The position numbers were made by a program, and so were the translations under genes. From NCBI GenBank assembly GCA_036476315.1, contig JAZGBI010000063.1, positions 44,042-108,041 of the forward strand: DNA of 64,000 bases. The letters run 5' to 3'. The first letter of the stretch is position 1, and each line of letters begins with the position of its first letter. Shown in pieces: positions 9,125 to 19,945 of the stretch. The notes below the pieces were generated by a model. The model did not search any database. It was not told where the DNA came from and saw only the letters and a program-made list of their open reading frames with translations. This DNA is from Candidatus Neomarinimicrobiota bacterium. Lineage in GTDB: Bacteria; Fidelibacterota; Marinisomatia; Marinisomatales; S15-B10.

Positions 9125-11977
9125 GTGGTAGTTTTGGAAGAATATATTACTGTACACGGCGCCCGGGAACACAACCTGAAAAACATTCAGGTGAAGATAC
9201 CGAGAAATCAATTTGTGGTCATTACGGGTTTGTCGGGTTCCGGAAAATCTTCCCTTGCTTTTGACACGATTTATGCAGAGGGACAGAGGCGGTATGTGGA
9301 GTCCCTTTCCGCTTATGCTAGGCAGTTTCTGAGTCTGATGCAGAAGCCGGACGTGGACTACATTGACGGCCTTTCGCCTGCCATTTCAATCGAGCAAAAA
9401 GCGGGGTCTCGAAATCCACGTTCCACCGTTGGTACTGTTACAGAGATTCATGATTATCTCAGGCTTCTTTATGCCCGGACGGGCATCCCATACTGCTGGA
9501 GCTGCGGGGACCCCATTCAGAGGCAGACAGTACAGCAGATTGTCGATGCCGTGTTGAGGCTCCCCGAAGGATCGAAACTTCAGGTTCTCGCGCCCGTGAT
9601 CAGGGGGCGAAAGGGACAGTTCAAGGATGTATTCAAAGAAATTGCGAGGGAAGGATTTGTGCGTGTGCGCGTTGACGGAAGAATCCGGGATGTATCGGGA
9701 AAAATCATTCTGCACAAGGACAAGAAACATAACGTTGAAGTGGTAGTGGACAGGATTGTGCTGGAGGCCGACGTATCCGAAGGATCGTTTGGAAAAGAGC
9801 GATTGACGGAGTCAGTGGAATTGGCTCTGAGAATCGGCTCCGGACTCGTGGTCATTCATCGTCACCCAAAGGAGGAGCACATCTTCAGCGAAAAGTTTTC
9901 CTGTCCCAAATGCGAGGTGAGCATGGAGGAGCTCTCCCCGCGCATGTTTTCCTTCAACTCCCCGTACGGTGCTTGCCGGACATGTGACGGACTGGGTTCC
10001 CGGATGGAAATCGATCCGGATCTGGTCGTTCCGGACAAGCGGAGGTCTCTGATTCAGGGGGCCATTGCACCTCTGGGAGAACAACCCAGGGGAAGTTGGT
10101 ATAGTGCCATCCTGAAGAGCCTGGCAAGGCACTACGGATTTAACTTCACGATGCCCTGGTACAAGTTGACCGCTACTGCCCGGGAAGCTTTGCTCTGGGG
10201 CACCGGAAGTGAACGAATAAAGATGGAGTATAAATCTGACCGATTTACAGGAGAGTATTCAGGCGGATTCGAGGGTGTAATTCGTAACCTGGAACGTCGT
10301 TATCATCAGACCCGGTCCGCCGGCATACGTGAGTGGATTGAGAAATACATGAGCATGCGGCCGTGCCCCAAGTGTGGGGGTGCCCGACTCCGCAAAGAGA
10401 GCCTGGCAGTGAGACTGGGGGACATGAATATTGGCAATTTGTCGAGACTTTCAATTAAGGATGTCGCCGACTTCTTCCGCACATTCAAATTCACTACCAC
10501 CCAGAAAAAGGTTGCCAAACAGATTTTGAAAGAACTGCGGGAACGTCTGCAGTTCCTGATGAATGTGGGGCTTGACTATCTGACATTGGACAGGAATGCT
10601 TCGAGTCTCTCGGGCGGAGAGGGTCAACGAATTCGACTTGCGACCCAGATCGGTTCTCAACTTGTAGGTGTGTTGTACATTCTCGATGAACCCTCGGTTG
10701 GACTCCACCAGCGGGACAACAAACGTCTCATATCCACGCTGAAAAAGTTGAGAGAGCTGGGGAACACGGTCCTCGTCGTGGAGCATGACAGGGAGGCCAT
10801 TGAGTCGGCAGACCATGTAGTGGATCTGGGGCCAGGGGCCGGAGAAGCGGGAGGAGAGGTGGTGTTCCAGGGCGCCGCCAGGGACCTCGCAAAGTACGAT
10901 CGGTCTATTACGGGGCTGTATCTTTCGGGAAAACGGCAGATTGAGATCCCCTCCGGAAGACGAAGCGGGTCAGGCAAGGTACTGAAACTCTACGGAGCAA
11001 AGGGAAACAATCTTTCCGCCATCGATATTGAGTTTCCACTGGGAAAATTCATTTGTGTCACGGGCGTCTCAGGTTCGGGCAAGAGCACGCTGGTCAATGA
11101 AACCCTATATCCAATTCTGGCGAGAGAACTTCACGGTGCCAGAGCTTACCCGCTGCCCCACGATTCCGTTGACGGGATGGCGTATTTGGACAAGGTCATC
11201 GACATTGACCAGTCACCCATTGGCCGGACGCCCAGGTCGAATCCGGCCACCTATACGGGTCTATTCACACATATCCGGGACCTCTTCGCGAAGCTGCCGG
11301 AGTCAAGAATCCGGGGCTATAAGCCAGGGAGATTCTCCTTTAATGTCAAAGGAGGCCGGTGCGAAGCATGCCGGGGGGACGGCGTCATAAAAATTGAAAT
11401 GCATTTTCTTCCTGACGTCTATATTCGCTGCGAAGAATGCAAAGGATCCCGCTATAACCGGGAAACGCTCGAGATAGCCTTTAAAGGGAAGACCATTTCG
11501 GGTGTGTTGAACATGAGTGTCGAGGAAGCGCTGGTCTTTTTCAAGAACTTTTCCCAGATTAGGCGGCGACTCCAGACACTTCGCGACGTGGGGCTGGGTT
11601 ACATTCAACTGGGCCAGCAGGCGACCACCCTTTCAGGCGGAGAGGCCCAGCGGGTCAAACTTTCCTCAGAGCTATCGCGGATCGGTACGGGGCGAACCAT
11701 TTATATTCTCGATGAACCAACCACGGGGCTTCACTTTGAAGACGTGAGAATGTTGTTGGATGTATTGAACAGCCTTGTCGATAAAGGGAACACCGTCATC
11801 GTTATCGAGCACAACCTCGATGTGATCAAAACAGCTGACTGGATCATAGATCTGGGACCTGAAGGGGGTGACGAGGGAGGTAGAATCGTGGCTCAGGGGA
11901 CGCCTGAACAGTTGACCCAGGCTGGGCAATCCTACACGGGTCAATTCCTCCGGTCTATTCTGAATACCGGCCAATGA
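9125..11977 (+). CDS. uvrA: UvrA, excinuclease ABC subunit A
   Basis: UvrA recognises DNA damage as a dimer and loads UvrB in nucleotide excision repair. The 950 residues match the usual length. Both ATPase modules are intact: Walker [10 protein letters not shown] at 35-43 and GVSGSGKST at 647-655, each with its own LSGGE signature (about 495 and 837). The zinc-binding CPKC/CRTC and CEAC/CEEC pairs are present. The frame starts at GTG 9125; a TTG at 9134 is an alternative. Transketolase follows after 6 bases, so the two are probably cotranscribed. Confidence 0.97.
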   Translation: MVVLEEYITVHGAREHNLKNIQVKIPRNQFVVITGLSGSGKSSLAFDTIYAEGQRRYVESLSAYARQFLSLMQKPDVDYIDGLSPAISIEQKAGSRNPRSTVGTVTEIHDYLRLLYARTGIPYCWSCGDPIQRQTVQQIVDAVLRLPEGSKLQVLAPVIRGRKGQFKDVFKEIAREGFVRVRVDGRIRDVSGKIILHKDKKHNVEVVVDRIVLEADVSEGSFGKERLTESVELALRIGSGLVVIHRHPKEEHIFSEKFSCPKCEVSMEELSPRMFSFNSPYGACRTCDGLGSRMEIDPDLVVPDKRRSLIQGAIAPLGEQPRGSWYSAILKSLARHYGFNFTMPWYKLTATAREALLWGTGSERIKMEYKSDRFTGEYSGGFEGVIRNLERRYHQTRSAGIREWIEKYMSMRPCPKCGGARLRKESLAVRLGDMNIGNLSRLSIKDVADFFRTFKFTTTQKKVAKQILKELRERLQFLMNVGLDYLTLDRNASSLSGGEGQRIRLATQIGSQLVGVLYILDEPSVGLHQRDNKRLISTLKKLRELGNTVLVVEHDREAIESADHVVDLGPGAGEAGGEVVFQGAARDLAKYDRSITGLYLSGKRQIEIPSGRRSGSGKVLKLYGAKGNNLSAIDIEFPLGKFICVTGVSGSGKSTLVNETLYPILARELHGARAYPLPHDSVDGMAYLDKVIDIDQSPIGRTPRSNPATYTGLFTHIRDLFAKLPESRIRGYKPGRFSFNVKGGRCEACRGDGVIKIEMHFLPDVYIRCEECKGSRYNRETLEIAFKGKTISGVLNMSVEEALVFFKNFSQIRRRLQTLRDVGLGYIQLGQQATTLSGGEAQRVKLSSELSRIGTGRTIYILDEPTTGLHFEDVRMLLDVLNSLVDKGNTVIVIEHNLDVIKTADWIIDLGPEGGDEGGRIVAQGTPEQLTQAGQSYTGQFLRSILNTGQ

Positions 11978-11983
11978 AGTGAC

Positions 11984-14002
11984 ATGATGAATCAGCTCGA
12001 ACGGTTGTGTATCAATACGCTGCGATTTCTGGCAGTGGACGCGGTGGAAGCTGCTAAATCCGGTCACCCGGGTATGCCCCTGGGGGTTGCTCCCGCCGCT
12101 TACATTCTGTGGGATCGATTCCGGCGCCATAGTCCCTCCAATCCCCAATGGTTCAATCGTGATCGCTTCGTTCTTTCGGCGGGACACGGATGTGCCCTGC
12201 TGTATGCTCTTCTCCATCTCACAGGATATGATCTGTCCCTGGAGGATATCAAACGCTTCCGTCAGTGGGGAAGCAAGACCCCGGGTCACCCGGAATACGG
12301 GTCGGCCCCCGGGGTGGAAAGCACCACGGGTCCATTGGGACAGGGCTTTGCCAACGGTGTGGGAATGGCCATGGCAGAGCGCTTTCTGGCAAATCGGTAT
12401 AATCGTAAAGGATACCCGGTGGTGGATCATTACACCTATGCCATCGTGTCTGATGGTGATCTCATGGAAGGGGTGTCTTCGGAAGCAGCATCTCTGGCAG
12501 GTCTGTGGGGGCTGGGGAAAATCATCTATCTCCACGACGATAACCATGTTACCATAGAAGGAAGTACGGATCTCGCTTTCACGGAAGATGTCCATCAGCG
12601 GTTTGAGTCCTATGGCTGGCACGTGCAAAAAGTTGCCGACGGGAACGATCTGCAATCTATCGCCGGGGCTATCGAGAATGCCCAGGAAGAGGTGAATCGC
12701 CCCTCACTCGTCATGATTCGGACTCACATCGGGTTCGGAAGTCCCAAACAGGATTCCGCTTCCGCTCACGGGGAACCTCTCGGACCGGAGTCATCGGTGA
12801 AAACAAAAGAGACTCTTGGCTGGCCTCTGGAGCCCACATTCTACATACCTGAAGAGGCAGAGAAGCATTTTCGGGAGGCTCTGGCGCGGGGCACCCGGCA
12901 GGAATCCGAATGGGAAAGACTGGTGGAGGAGTATTCCGGGACTTATCCTGACCTGGCGGTGAATTTCAGGAGGATCAGGAGAGGCGAACTTCCACCTGGA
13001 TGGGGTGACGAAGTGCCCGAATTTCGACCTGAGGACGGACCCATTGCCACGCGGACCGCATCGGGGAAGGTACTGAATGTGCTTGCGAAGCATCTTGATA
13101 ATCTACTGGGTGGTTCCGCGGATCTGGCGCCGTCAAATAAGACATTACTTGCTGCTCAAGATGACTTTGGTTTGAACGGGAGATGGGGGCCAAATGTCCA
13201 CTTTGGTGTGCGTGAACATGCCATGGGTGCCATTCTCAACGGCGTCGCATTGCACGGTGGAGTCCTTCCTTACGGCGGGACATTTCTGGTATTCTCCGAT
13301 TACATGCGTCCGGCGCTGCGTCTGGGGGCCTTGAGTCGGTACAAAGTCATTTTTATTTTTACCCATGATAGTATCGGCTTAGGTGAAGACGGTCCCACTC
13401 ACCAGCCTGTGGAGCATCTCATGTCTCTCCGGGCCATCCCGAATTTCACTGTGATAAGACCCGCGGATGCCAACGAAACAGCCTCAGCCTGGAAACTTGC
13501 AGTCGAGCAAGACGGCCCCGTGGCCCTGATTCTCACGAGACAGAAGATCCCGGTCCTCGATTCCACAAGTCATGCAGTGGCGGATGGCGTACGCCGGGGA
13601 GCGTATGTTCTATCGGAGGCAAAAAGAGCAGATCCCCATATCGTTATCATCGCTACGGGTTCAGAAGTCCATACCGCTCTGGAGGCACAAAGGGAGCTGT
13701 CCGGTCAAGGGATTGAAGCCCGCGTAGTTTCCATGCCGTCCTGGGAGTTATTTGAAAAACAACCCGTGGAGTACCGGCATGAGGTTCTGCCTTCCCGCAT
13801 ACCTAAGCTGGCTGTGGAGGCAGGGAGTCCTTTGGGATGGCACAAATACGTAGGCGAAACGGGAGTGGTGATTGGACTGGAGCGGTTTGGAGCTTCGGCT
13901 CCCGGCAGTGTCGTTCTGGAAAACCTTGGATTCAGTGGCAGTGAAGTCGCCTCCCGGGCCCGGGCACTCCTGGAAAAAACAGAGAAATTGTCAGCTTCCT
14001 GA
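11984..14002 (+). CDS. tkt: transketolase
   Basis: Transketolase moves two-carbon ketol units in the non-oxidative pentose phosphate pathway using thiamine diphosphate. The 672 residues match the bacterial length. H28, H68 and H102 are in their usual contexts (S-G-H-P-G, G-H-G, P-G-H-P-E). The cofactor motif begins at S-D-G-D-L-M-E-G (156-163) and the catalytic Glu is in V-R-E-H-A-M-G. Pyrimidine-binding, PP-binding and C-terminal domains are all present. It begins 6 bases after uvrA. A 230-base spacer with a gene remnant follows. Confidence 0.96.
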   Translation: MMNQLERLCINTLRFLAVDAVEAAKSGHPGMPLGVAPAAYILWDRFRRHSPSNPQWFNRDRFVLSAGHGCALLYALLHLTGYDLSLEDIKRFRQWGSKTPGHPEYGSAPGVESTTGPLGQGFANGVGMAMAERFLANRYNRKGYPVVDHYTYAIVSDGDLMEGVSSEAASLAGLWGLGKIIYLHDDNHVTIEGSTDLAFTEDVHQRFESYGWHVQKVADGNDLQSIAGAIENAQEEVNRPSLVMIRTHIGFGSPKQDSASAHGEPLGPESSVKTKETLGWPLEPTFYIPEEAEKHFREALARGTRQESEWERLVEEYSGTYPDLAVNFRRIRRGELPPGWGDEVPEFRPEDGPIATRTASGKVLNVLAKHLDNLLGGSADLAPSNKTLLAAQDDFGLNGRWGPNVHFGVREHAMGAILNGVALHGGVLPYGGTFLVFSDYMRPALRLGALSRYKVIFIFTHDSIGLGEDGPTHQPVEHLMSLRAIPNFTVIRPADANETASAWKLAVEQDGPVALILTRQKIPVLDSTSHAVADGVRRGAYVLSEAKRADPHIVIIATGSEVHTALEAQRELSGQGIEARVVSMPSWELFEKQPVEYRHEVLPSRIPKLAVEAGSPLGWHKYVGETGVVIGLERFGASAPGSVVLENLGFSGSEVASRARALLEKTEKLSAS

Positions 14003-14135
14003 TCCCGCATCCCCCAGATCAACGTCTGTTGTCGGGGATCGCGTCGGGACAAATGCTTTTCCCAGTTCTAATAGTTTTCGTAACGTTCCGAAAACGTGAA
14101 AGAATTTGTGAAAGCAAGATGAATAAGGAGATATC

Positions 14136-14201
14136 ATGCCCATCAGAAAAGGAACAGCTGTCTGGCGTGGAAACCTGAGGATGGGAAAGGGTACCGTTTG
14201 A
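14136..14201 (+). pseudogene. possible osmC-family 5' remnant (21 codons)
   Basis: A strong AAGGAG site 6 bases before an ATG opens a 21-codon frame beginning MPIRKGTAVW and ending G-K-G-T-V then TGA. From memory this resembles the first about 20 residues of OsmC-type peroxiredoxins (M-x-I-R-K-x-x-A-x-W-x-G-x-L-x-x-G-K-G). No OsmC body follows in any frame before the next gene at 14233, so most of the gene would have been deleted. A short leader peptide is the alternative. Confidence 0.35.
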
Positions 14202-14232
14202 AGAGGGAACGAGTTTAGAGACACCGTAGAAT

Positions 14233-15249
14233 ATGGCGGATATTCTGGCGAAATGGTGGAAGCCTCTGGAGAAGGACAAAGTTCTCTGCACGCTGTGTCC
14301 CCGGTATTGCAAGATAGGGGACGGCCAGAATGGATTTTGTTTCATCAGGAAGAACAAAGGCGGACGATTGTATCAGACGGGATACGGTACGTCCACGGGA
14401 TTCGCCATTGACCCCATCGAGAAGAAACCTCTTAATCACTTCTTGCCCGGGACTCCCGTACTAAGTTTTGGCACGGCAGGATGTAACCTCGGGTGTCGTT
14501 TCTGTCAGAATTGGGATACTTCAAAATCACGGTTGGATGAAACACGATCACTCCGGGATTTGACGGCGGAACAGGTCGTCCAACTCGCCGTTGACAAGAA
14601 ATGCCCCAGCGTTGCCTACACCTATAACGATCCCACCATCTGGGGTGAATGGGTCATCGATATTGCGAAAATTTCGAAGGAGACCGGGATCAAGAATGTG
14701 ATGGTAACGGCAGGATATATCACGCCGGAGGCGAGGGAAGAAATCTATCCTTTCATCGATGCAGCCAATGTGGATCTGAAGGCGTTCACGGAAACCTTTT
14801 ATCACAAACTCACCTTCTCTCGCTTGGCGGATGTTTTGGACACCATAAGCTGGCTGGCGAATGAAACGGACGTGTGGATTGAATTGACCAATCTGGTTAT
14901 TCCTGAACATAACGACAGCACGGACGAAATCGGGAAGATGGTCGATTGGGTTCTGGAAAATGTGGGCGATGAAATCCCCATGCATTTCACGGCATTCCAT
15001 CCAGATTTCAAGATGATGGATATACCTCCCACTCCCCCTGAAATAGTCACAGAGGCGAGAAATCTAGCCGTTGAGAAGGGATTGAAATACGTTTACGTGG
15101 GAAACGTCCACAATCCCCATGGTCAGACGACCTATTGTCCCAGTTGTCACGCGTCGGTTATTGTAAGAAATTGGCATTCGGTCGTCTCCATGAACCTCAC
15201 AGATGGTCGGTGTGAGTGCGGGCAAAGAATACCCGTGATCCAGGCCTAA
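14233..15249 (+). CDS. AmrS-like radical SAM protein
   Basis: The product has 338 residues. The radical SAM cluster motif is GCNLGCRFC, with C84, C88 and C91 binding a [4Fe-4S] cluster. An N-terminal Cys set (C19, C22, C26, C36) and a C-terminal pair of Cys motifs (C-P-S-C and C-E-C) flank it. The whole pattern, with the T-Y-N-D-P-T-I-W segment, matches the AmmeMemoRadiSam-system radical SAM enzyme (AmrS). The partner proteins AmrA (AMMECR1) and AmrB (Memo-like) are not adjacent, nor in this window. Its reaction is not known to me. The start follows a spacer holding a gene remnant. Confidence 0.85.
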   Translation: MADILAKWWKPLEKDKVLCTLCPRYCKIGDGQNGFCFIRKNKGGRLYQTGYGTSTGFAIDPIEKKPLNHFLPGTPVLSFGTAGCNLGCRFCQNWDTSKSRLDETRSLRDLTAEQVVQLAVDKKCPSVAYTYNDPTIWGEWVIDIAKISKETGIKNVMVTAGYITPEAREEIYPFIDAANVDLKAFTETFYHKLTFSRLADVLDTISWLANETDVWIELTNLVIPEHNDSTDEIGKMVDWVLENVGDEIPMHFTAFHPDFKMMDIPPTPPEIVTEARNLAVEKGLKYVYVGNVHNPHGQTTYCPSCHASVIVRNWHSVVSMNLTDGRCECGQRIPVIQA

Positions 15250-15287
15250 TCCCATTCAAATCAACCCTCTTTTCAAGAAGAGAATCG

Positions 15288-16526
15288 ATGCAAAACTCCG
15301 GTAAGAAAGTATATGACTTGATCATTGTAGGCGGCGGTCCCGCGGGCTCCACCGCAGCGATATATGCTGCCAGAAAGGGCCTGAAAACGCTTCTACTTGA
15401 AAAGGAGCGGTTTCCCCGGGACAAGGTATGCGGCGATGCCCTGTCGGGGAAGTCGGTGGCGGTGCTTCGGGACTTGAATCTCATGGAAAGTGTCCGGGAA
15501 TTACCGGGAGCGCTCATTCGCACGGTTACTTTTGGAAGTCCCAATCACACCGAAGTCAACGTGGAACTGAGGAGTTCCAACCCCGGGGATCCACCCATAG
15601 GTTTTGTTATCCGGCGTGAGATTTTTGACAATTTTCTCTTTCAAGAGGCACGGAAGGTGGTTCATAACTGTGTGGAGGAATTCTCTGTGCGTGATATCCT
15701 GACGGAGAATGGACAGGTACAGGGTGTGAGGGGAATTGGGCCGGACGGCTCCAAAGGGACTGAATTCAGAGGCCGTATGGTGCTCGGGGCGGATGGCTTC
15801 AATTCCGTGGTGGCCAGGAAAATGGGACTTTACAATCATGATCCCCTTCACCAGGTTGTGGCCTTACGATGCTATTTCAGGAAAGTGAGAGGTTTAACCG
15901 ACCAGATTGAATTACATTATCTCAGGGAAGTTGTGCCCGGGTATTTCTGGATTTTCCCCCTGGAGGACGATTATGCCAATGTTGGCATCGGGATGCTTCA
16001 CGCATACATTCGCCGCAGGCAGATAAATCTCAAGGTCGCTTTGAACAACGCCATCCACAGTTCAGCGTTTGAACATAGATTCAAGGGATCGGAGCAAGTG
16101 GGGACACCCGTGGGATGGAATCTTCCCGTGGGGAGCATGCATCGCAAGATATTTGGAGCCGGTTTTATGTTGCTGGGGGATGCCGCCGGCCTCATCGACC
16201 CATTTACGGGCGAAGGGATAGGGAATGCCATGTATTCAGCACGTGTGGCCGTCGAGACGGCAGCGGAAGCCTGCCGGGCAGATGATTTCAGCGAGAACTT
16301 TCTGTCCAGATATGATCATCGCCTGTGGGATGCCATCGGGGGCGAATTGAGACTGAGCACAAAATTGCAGCAGCTCGGCCGGTTGAAATTTCTTCTGAAT
16401 TTCGTTATTGCCAAAGCCGCGCGCAGTGAAGAAGTGAGAAATGTGATTGGAGGGATGATCGTGAATGAGCATCCAAAGGAAAACCTGGTCAATCCCATGT
16501 TCTACTTGAAGCTTTTGTTTGCGTGA
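15288..16526 (+). CDS. geranylgeranyl reductase family flavoprotein
   Basis: The product has 412 residues from the ATG at 15288; an in-frame ATG at 15216 would overlap the radical SAM gene and adds non-conserved residues. The Rossmann motif G-G-G-P-A-G-S starts near residue 14, C-G-D-A-L-S-G at about 48, and the second FAD motif G-D-A-A-G-L-I-D-P-F-T-G-E-G-I-G lies near 295. These mark the GG-reductase (TIGR02032) branch of the FAD monooxygenase fold, which reduces prenyl double bonds in chlorophyll, menaquinone or archaeal lipid chains. No chlorophyll genes are present, so a quinone side chain or another isoprenoid is the likely substrate; that is inference. Lines up with MEP-pathway genes 4 kb downstream. 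Confidence 0.85.
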   Translation: MQNSGKKVYDLIIVGGGPAGSTAAIYAARKGLKTLLLEKERFPRDKVCGDALSGKSVAVLRDLNLMESVRELPGALIRTVTFGSPNHTEVNVELRSSNPGDPPIGFVIRREIFDNFLFQEARKVVHNCVEEFSVRDILTENGQVQGVRGIGPDGSKGTEFRGRMVLGADGFNSVVARKMGLYNHDPLHQVVALRCYFRKVRGLTDQIELHYLREVVPGYFWIFPLEDDYANVGIGMLHAYIRRRQINLKVALNNAIHSSAFEHRFKGSEQVGTPVGWNLPVGSMHRKIFGAGFMLLGDAAGLIDPFTGEGIGNAMYSARVAVETAAEACRADDFSENFLSRYDHRLWDAIGGELRLSTKLQQLGRLKFLLNFVIAKAARSEEVRNVIGGMIVNEHPKENLVNPMFYLKLLFA

Positions 16527-16580
16527 AGCAGGTTTTTTTGGACTATTCAGCCGGAAGAACTTTCTTGAGAGGATAAAGAG

Positions 16581-16766
16581 ATGACCCTTATTAGCCTCAC
16601 GGGAAGGCCAAAGGACGAGGGTTTTTCCGAGTTGGAGATCAACGAACAATTGCTGAAAATGTTAGGCAAGGAATGGTTGAAGTCATTGGGCGAAGGGGCT
16701 ATCATTCTTCCCGGGAAAGTCCTGGGAGTAATTGAAGAATTACAGGGTGGCGACGGGGCGGACTGA
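16581..16766 (+). CDS. hypothetical 61-residue protein
   Basis: A GAGAGGATAAAGAG site precedes the ATG, and the 61-residue product is soluble-looking, with a predicted amphipathic segment [16 protein letters not shown]. It ends 32 bases before the pterin dehydratase start and is probably cotranscribed with it. I do not recognise the family. Its composition is protein-like and unlike the translated repeats elsewhere in the window, so I keep it as a likely small gene. Confidence 0.5.
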   Translation: MTLISLTGRPKDEGFSELEINEQLLKMLGKEWLKSLGEGAIILPGKVLGVIEELQGGDGAD

Positions 16767-16798
16767 TCCCTGGAGTCTGCGATGTGGGAGAGTCAATC

Positions 16799-17149
16799 AT
16801 GAAACAATTGCTTCAAATGAGATGTGTGGCCTGCCGCAGGGGTGCCCCCACGGTGACCGAGGAAGAAATCGTAGATTTCAAGCCTCAGGTGCCAGACTGG
16901 GAGATCATGGACAGAGAGGGCATTCAAAGGCTGGAACGCCTCTTTCCTTTCAATAATTTTTCTGATGCCTTGCGCTTCACTAACACCGTGGGTGAAATCG
17001 CCGAGGAAGAGGGCCATCACCCCTCTTTGTTGACCGAGTGGGGAAAGGTGACGGTCATATGGTGGACGCACAAAATTCGTGGTCTGCATCGCAATGATTT
17101 TGTCATGGCGGCCAGAACGGATCAATTGTATTCACGTGGCAGGGCGTGA
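16799..17149 (+). CDS. pterin-4a-carbinolamine dehydratase family protein
   Basis: The 116-residue product fits the PCD/DCoH family, which dehydrates 4a-hydroxytetrahydropterins during recycling. The signature E-E-E-G-H-H-P followed by W-G-K-V and W-T-H-K-I, with a late Asp (R-N-D-F), is complete. The ATG at 16799 with GGGAGAG upstream is preferred over the GTG at 16784. The N-terminus carries M-R-C-V-A-C-R-R-G, a small Cys pair seen in some bacterial PCDs. No aromatic amino acid hydroxylase is nearby, so its pterin substrate is unknown here. Confidence 0.9.
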   Translation: MKQLLQMRCVACRRGAPTVTEEEIVDFKPQVPDWEIMDREGIQRLERLFPFNNFSDALRFTNTVGEIAEEEGHHPSLLTEWGKVTVIWWTHKIRGLHRNDFVMAARTDQLYSRGRA

Positions 17150-17430
17150 TGATCCTTCTGTGGGGTGGGAAGAATCAGCCCCCCCCCCTCGGCCATTTTT
17201 GTATCATCTGCACCGCCCGATCTTTCCAGTTTAAAACCGATTGATATTTAAGAAAGTTGGGGGATTCACATAACGGGTGCACGCGGAGTTGATTCCGGCG
17301 GAAGAGAGCGGAGTATCTGTTTGGAATCGCTTATGTCTGGTCTTAAATTTGCGCACGCCTTTATGTTCTTCCGTCCTGCGCTTTTCTACGCTGCTCCAAC
17401 CATCTAATGGACGATTAACGGAATTGTGAG
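17150..17430. other. 281-base spacer with a poly-C tract
   Basis: No gene is supported. A run of ten C residues near 17179-17188 may be slippage-prone. The promoter for ruvB-queA probably lies in the right half, but I cannot place it. On the minus strand a 50-codon stretch without start codon looks weakly protein-like. Confidence 0.5.
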
Positions 17431-18450
17431 ATGACAGACGTTCACATTACCGATCCTGAGCCACGGCCGGAAGAACTCGTCGAGGAACAGACACTTCGTC
17501 CCAGCTCTTTTGATGATTTCATCGGTCAGAAGGATGTGGTGGAGAATTTGAAGCTCTTCATTGAAGCTGCTCGCAAAAGGAATGAGGCCTTGGACCACGT
17601 TCTTCTTTTCGGGCCTCCTGGATTGGGGAAAACAACTCTGGCACACATTATCTCCAGGGAACTGGATGTCAATCTGAAACAGACCTCCGGGCCGGTATTG
17701 GAACGGGCCGCTGATTTGGCCGGGTTGTTGACCAATCTACGCTTTCGGGATGTTCTGTTCATAGATGAGATACACCGCATGAACAGTGTGGTGGAGGAAT
17801 ATCTCTACTCGGCCATGGAAGAATTCAAGATTGACATCATGATCGACCGCGGACCAAGTGCCCGCAGCGTTCGATTAACCCTGGAGCAATTCACTCTGGC
17901 AGGAGCCACCACGCGTATGGGGAGCTTAACCTCGCCCATGCGGGACCGTTTCGGGGTCGTCCTGCGCATTGACTTCTACAGCCCGGATGATCTTCGCATG
18001 ATCATCCTCAGATCGGCAAAGATTCTGGGCGTGGAGATTGATGATCAGGGGGCAGTGGAGCTGGCCAGGCGGTCCCGTGGGACTCCCCGGGTCGCGAACC
18101 GGATTCTCCGGCGGGCTCGTGACTATGCCCAGGTAAAGGAAGACGGCCATATATCAAAAGGGGTGGCGAAGAAGTCACTGGACAAGCTGGGCATCGACGC
18201 AAAGGGGCTCGATGATCTCGACAGGAAAATACTGGAGGTGCTCGTGGACAAGTTCAACGGCGGTCCCGTGGGAATCAACTCACTCAGTGTCGCTGTGGGG
18301 GAGGATGCCCAGACTATCGAAGATGTCTATGAACCGTTTCTCATCAAGGAGGGATTTGTGCAGCGCACGCCCCGGGGAAGAATCGCTCAGGACGTGGCAT
18401 TTGAGTATTTGAACTTGAAGAAACCCATCAATCAGGAGTCTTTATTCTAG
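17431..18450 (+). CDS. ruvB: RuvB, Holliday junction branch-migration ATPase
   Basis: RuvB is the hexameric motor that, with RuvA, migrates Holliday junctions. The 339 residues match the family. Walker [10 protein letters not shown] is at 61-69, Walker B L-F-I-D-E-I-H at 109-115, and the C-terminal winged-helix ends in the usual R-G-R-x-A region. ruvA and ruvC are not adjacent. queA begins 13 bases downstream, a common bacterial pairing, so they are probably cotranscribed. Confidence 0.97.
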   Translation: MTDVHITDPEPRPEELVEEQTLRPSSFDDFIGQKDVVENLKLFIEAARKRNEALDHVLLFGPPGLGKTTLAHIISRELDVNLKQTSGPVLERAADLAGLLTNLRFRDVLFIDEIHRMNSVVEEYLYSAMEEFKIDIMIDRGPSARSVRLTLEQFTLAGATTRMGSLTSPMRDRFGVVLRIDFYSPDDLRMIILRSAKILGVEIDDQGAVELARRSRGTPRVANRILRRARDYAQVKEDGHISKGVAKKSLDKLGIDAKGLDDLDRKILEVLVDKFNGGPVGINSLSVAVGEDAQTIEDVYEPFLIKEGFVQRTPRGRIAQDVAFEYLNLKKPINQESLF

Positions 18451-18463
18451 TTCGAGGGATCGC

Positions 18464-19516
18464 ATGTTTCAGAAAAGAGTAAAGCTGAGATTGGCTGATT
18501 TTGACTACAATCTGCCAAAGACGCGAATCGCCCAGTATCCCGCAAGGCGGCGTGATTACGCCAAGCTAATGGTCGTTCGCAGAGATGGCAAGACGGTCGA
18601 GCACAAAAAGTTTTTTCATATTGTTGACTATCTGAAAAAGAACGATCTGTTAATCCTGAACAAGACAAAGGTGTTCCCCGCCCGCCTGTTTGCTGTGAAG
18701 GACCGCACGGACGCAAGGGTGGAGGTATTTCTTCTGCGTGAACTGGAGAATGATCTCTGGGAAGTTCTGGTTAAACCGGCCAGAAAGGTTCGCATCGGTA
18801 ACAAACTCCATTTCATAGGTAATGTCTACTGTGATGTCATTGACAACACTGTTTCCGGTGGCCGGGTAGTTCGGTTCGAGTACGAGAGTGATGACTTCTA
18901 CAAGATAATCGATAGGATTGGCCATTCTCCTCTTCCCCCATATATTAACCGGCCGGCGGAACCGCGTGACAAGGAGAGATATCAGACCGTCTTTGCCGAA
19001 AGGAGAGGTGCGGTTGCCGCCCCCACCGCAGGACTTCATTTTACCGAGAGCCTTCTTAAAAAGGCGGAGAAGAAGGGCATCAAAATTGGCCATATTATTC
19101 TGCATATTGGTCTGGGAACCTTTCGCCCCGTTCAAGTGGAAGATCTGACGCGGCATCAGATGGATTCAGAATACTTTGAAGTCCCCGCTGAAACCGCTAT
19201 TGCAATTAATGAAGCACGGGCGAAGGGAAAAAGAATTTTTGCGGCGGGCACCTCAACAGTCAGGGCCCTGGAAACGGTGGTTGTTTCTGGATTCCAGGTG
19301 ACTGCCAAGCGCGGCTGGACAGACAAATTCATTTACCCCCCCTACGACTTCAAGATGACCGATGCTTTGTTGACGAATTTCCATCAGCCCAAATCGACCC
19401 TCCTGATGCTCATATGTGCTTTTGCCGACAGGGAATTCATTTTTAAGGCGTACAGGGAGGCACTGAAGAGCGATTACCGGTTCCTAAGCTACGGCGACGC
19501 CATGTTGATTCTTTGA
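18464..19516 (+). CDS. queA: QueA, S-adenosylmethionine:tRNA ribosyltransferase-isomerase
   Basis: QueA transfers the ribosyl part of SAM to preQ1 in tRNA, forming epoxyqueuosine. The 350 residues are typical. Landmarks are the N-terminal F-D-Y-x-L-P motif, I-A-Q-Y-P, the P-A-R-L-F segment, P-L-P-P-Y-I, the A-A-P-T-A-G-L-H-F-T motif at about residue 185, G-T-F-R-P-V, and the closing N-F-H-x-P-x-S-T-L-L-M-L. It lies 13 bases after ruvB. No other queuosine genes occur here. Confidence 0.96.
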   Translation: MFQKRVKLRLADFDYNLPKTRIAQYPARRRDYAKLMVVRRDGKTVEHKKFFHIVDYLKKNDLLILNKTKVFPARLFAVKDRTDARVEVFLLRELENDLWEVLVKPARKVRIGNKLHFIGNVYCDVIDNTVSGGRVVRFEYESDDFYKIIDRIGHSPLPPYINRPAEPRDKERYQTVFAERRGAVAAPTAGLHFTESLLKKAEKKGIKIGHIILHIGLGTFRPVQVEDLTRHQMDSEYFEVPAETAIAINEARAKGKRIFAAGTSTVRALETVVVSGFQVTAKRGWTDKFIYPPYDFKMTDALLTNFHQPKSTLLMLICAFADREFIFKAYREALKSDYRFLSYGDAMLIL

Positions 19517-19945
19517 GACAAGATTCGAGAACCAAGAACCAAAAACAAGGATCAAGTGTCAAGGAACAAGTATCAAGTATCAAGTGTCAAGGATCAAGTC
19601 ACCAGTCACCAGTTGGCAGTTTCACGCATTACCCATCATTTTCTCCATTATCAATAATCAATTGTCAATAGTCAATCGTCAATGTTCTCCATCTCTCCGT
19701 TCCTCCACTTCCTCAAGTTTCCCGTCTCCCCGTCTCCGGTTTTCAATAATCAATTGTCTTCACGCGTCACGTCGGAGCGCAGTTGAGCGGAGTTGAGCAA
19801 AGTTGAGCAAAGCGAAATCCCGACGCTCTCTCGGGGCGTAGATCCCGATGAACATCGGGGCATCACGAGTTAAGATCAATCTATTCCCTGTTGAAACTTT
19901 CAACTTTGTCTCTTAGGATGACGCCTAATGTCTGGAGTTGACCGA
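19517..19945. other. repeat-filled spacer between queA and ispD
   Basis: The left part reiterates words such as gatcaagtgtcaagg and caagtatcaag. The middle repeats caataatcaattgtcaatagtcaat. The right part has three near-tandem agttgagcaa units (19781-19811) and two small palindromes: CCCGA...TCGGG (19820-19836) and CCCGATG-AA-CATCGGG (19845-19860). The words caccag and tggcagt recur from the 1.2-kb spacer. Open frames here are translated repeats. Confidence 0.75.

Noticed and set aside
11672..12655. 327-codon open frame on the minus strand
   Set aside because: It runs antisense across the end of uvrA and the start of transketolase, both unmistakable; its residues have no domain character.
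14003..14060. ATCCCC...GGGGAT pairing after transketolase as a terminator
   Set aside because: The stem is short and no T-run follows on the plus strand.
17190..17340. Startless minus-strand stretch that looks weakly TPR- or cyclase-like
   Set aside because: No start codon, a stop upstream and a poly-C tract downstream; resemblance too weak to call a remnant.
19584..19796. 70-codon frame in the queA-ispD spacer
   Set aside because: Its sequence is the translation of the intergenic word repeats.
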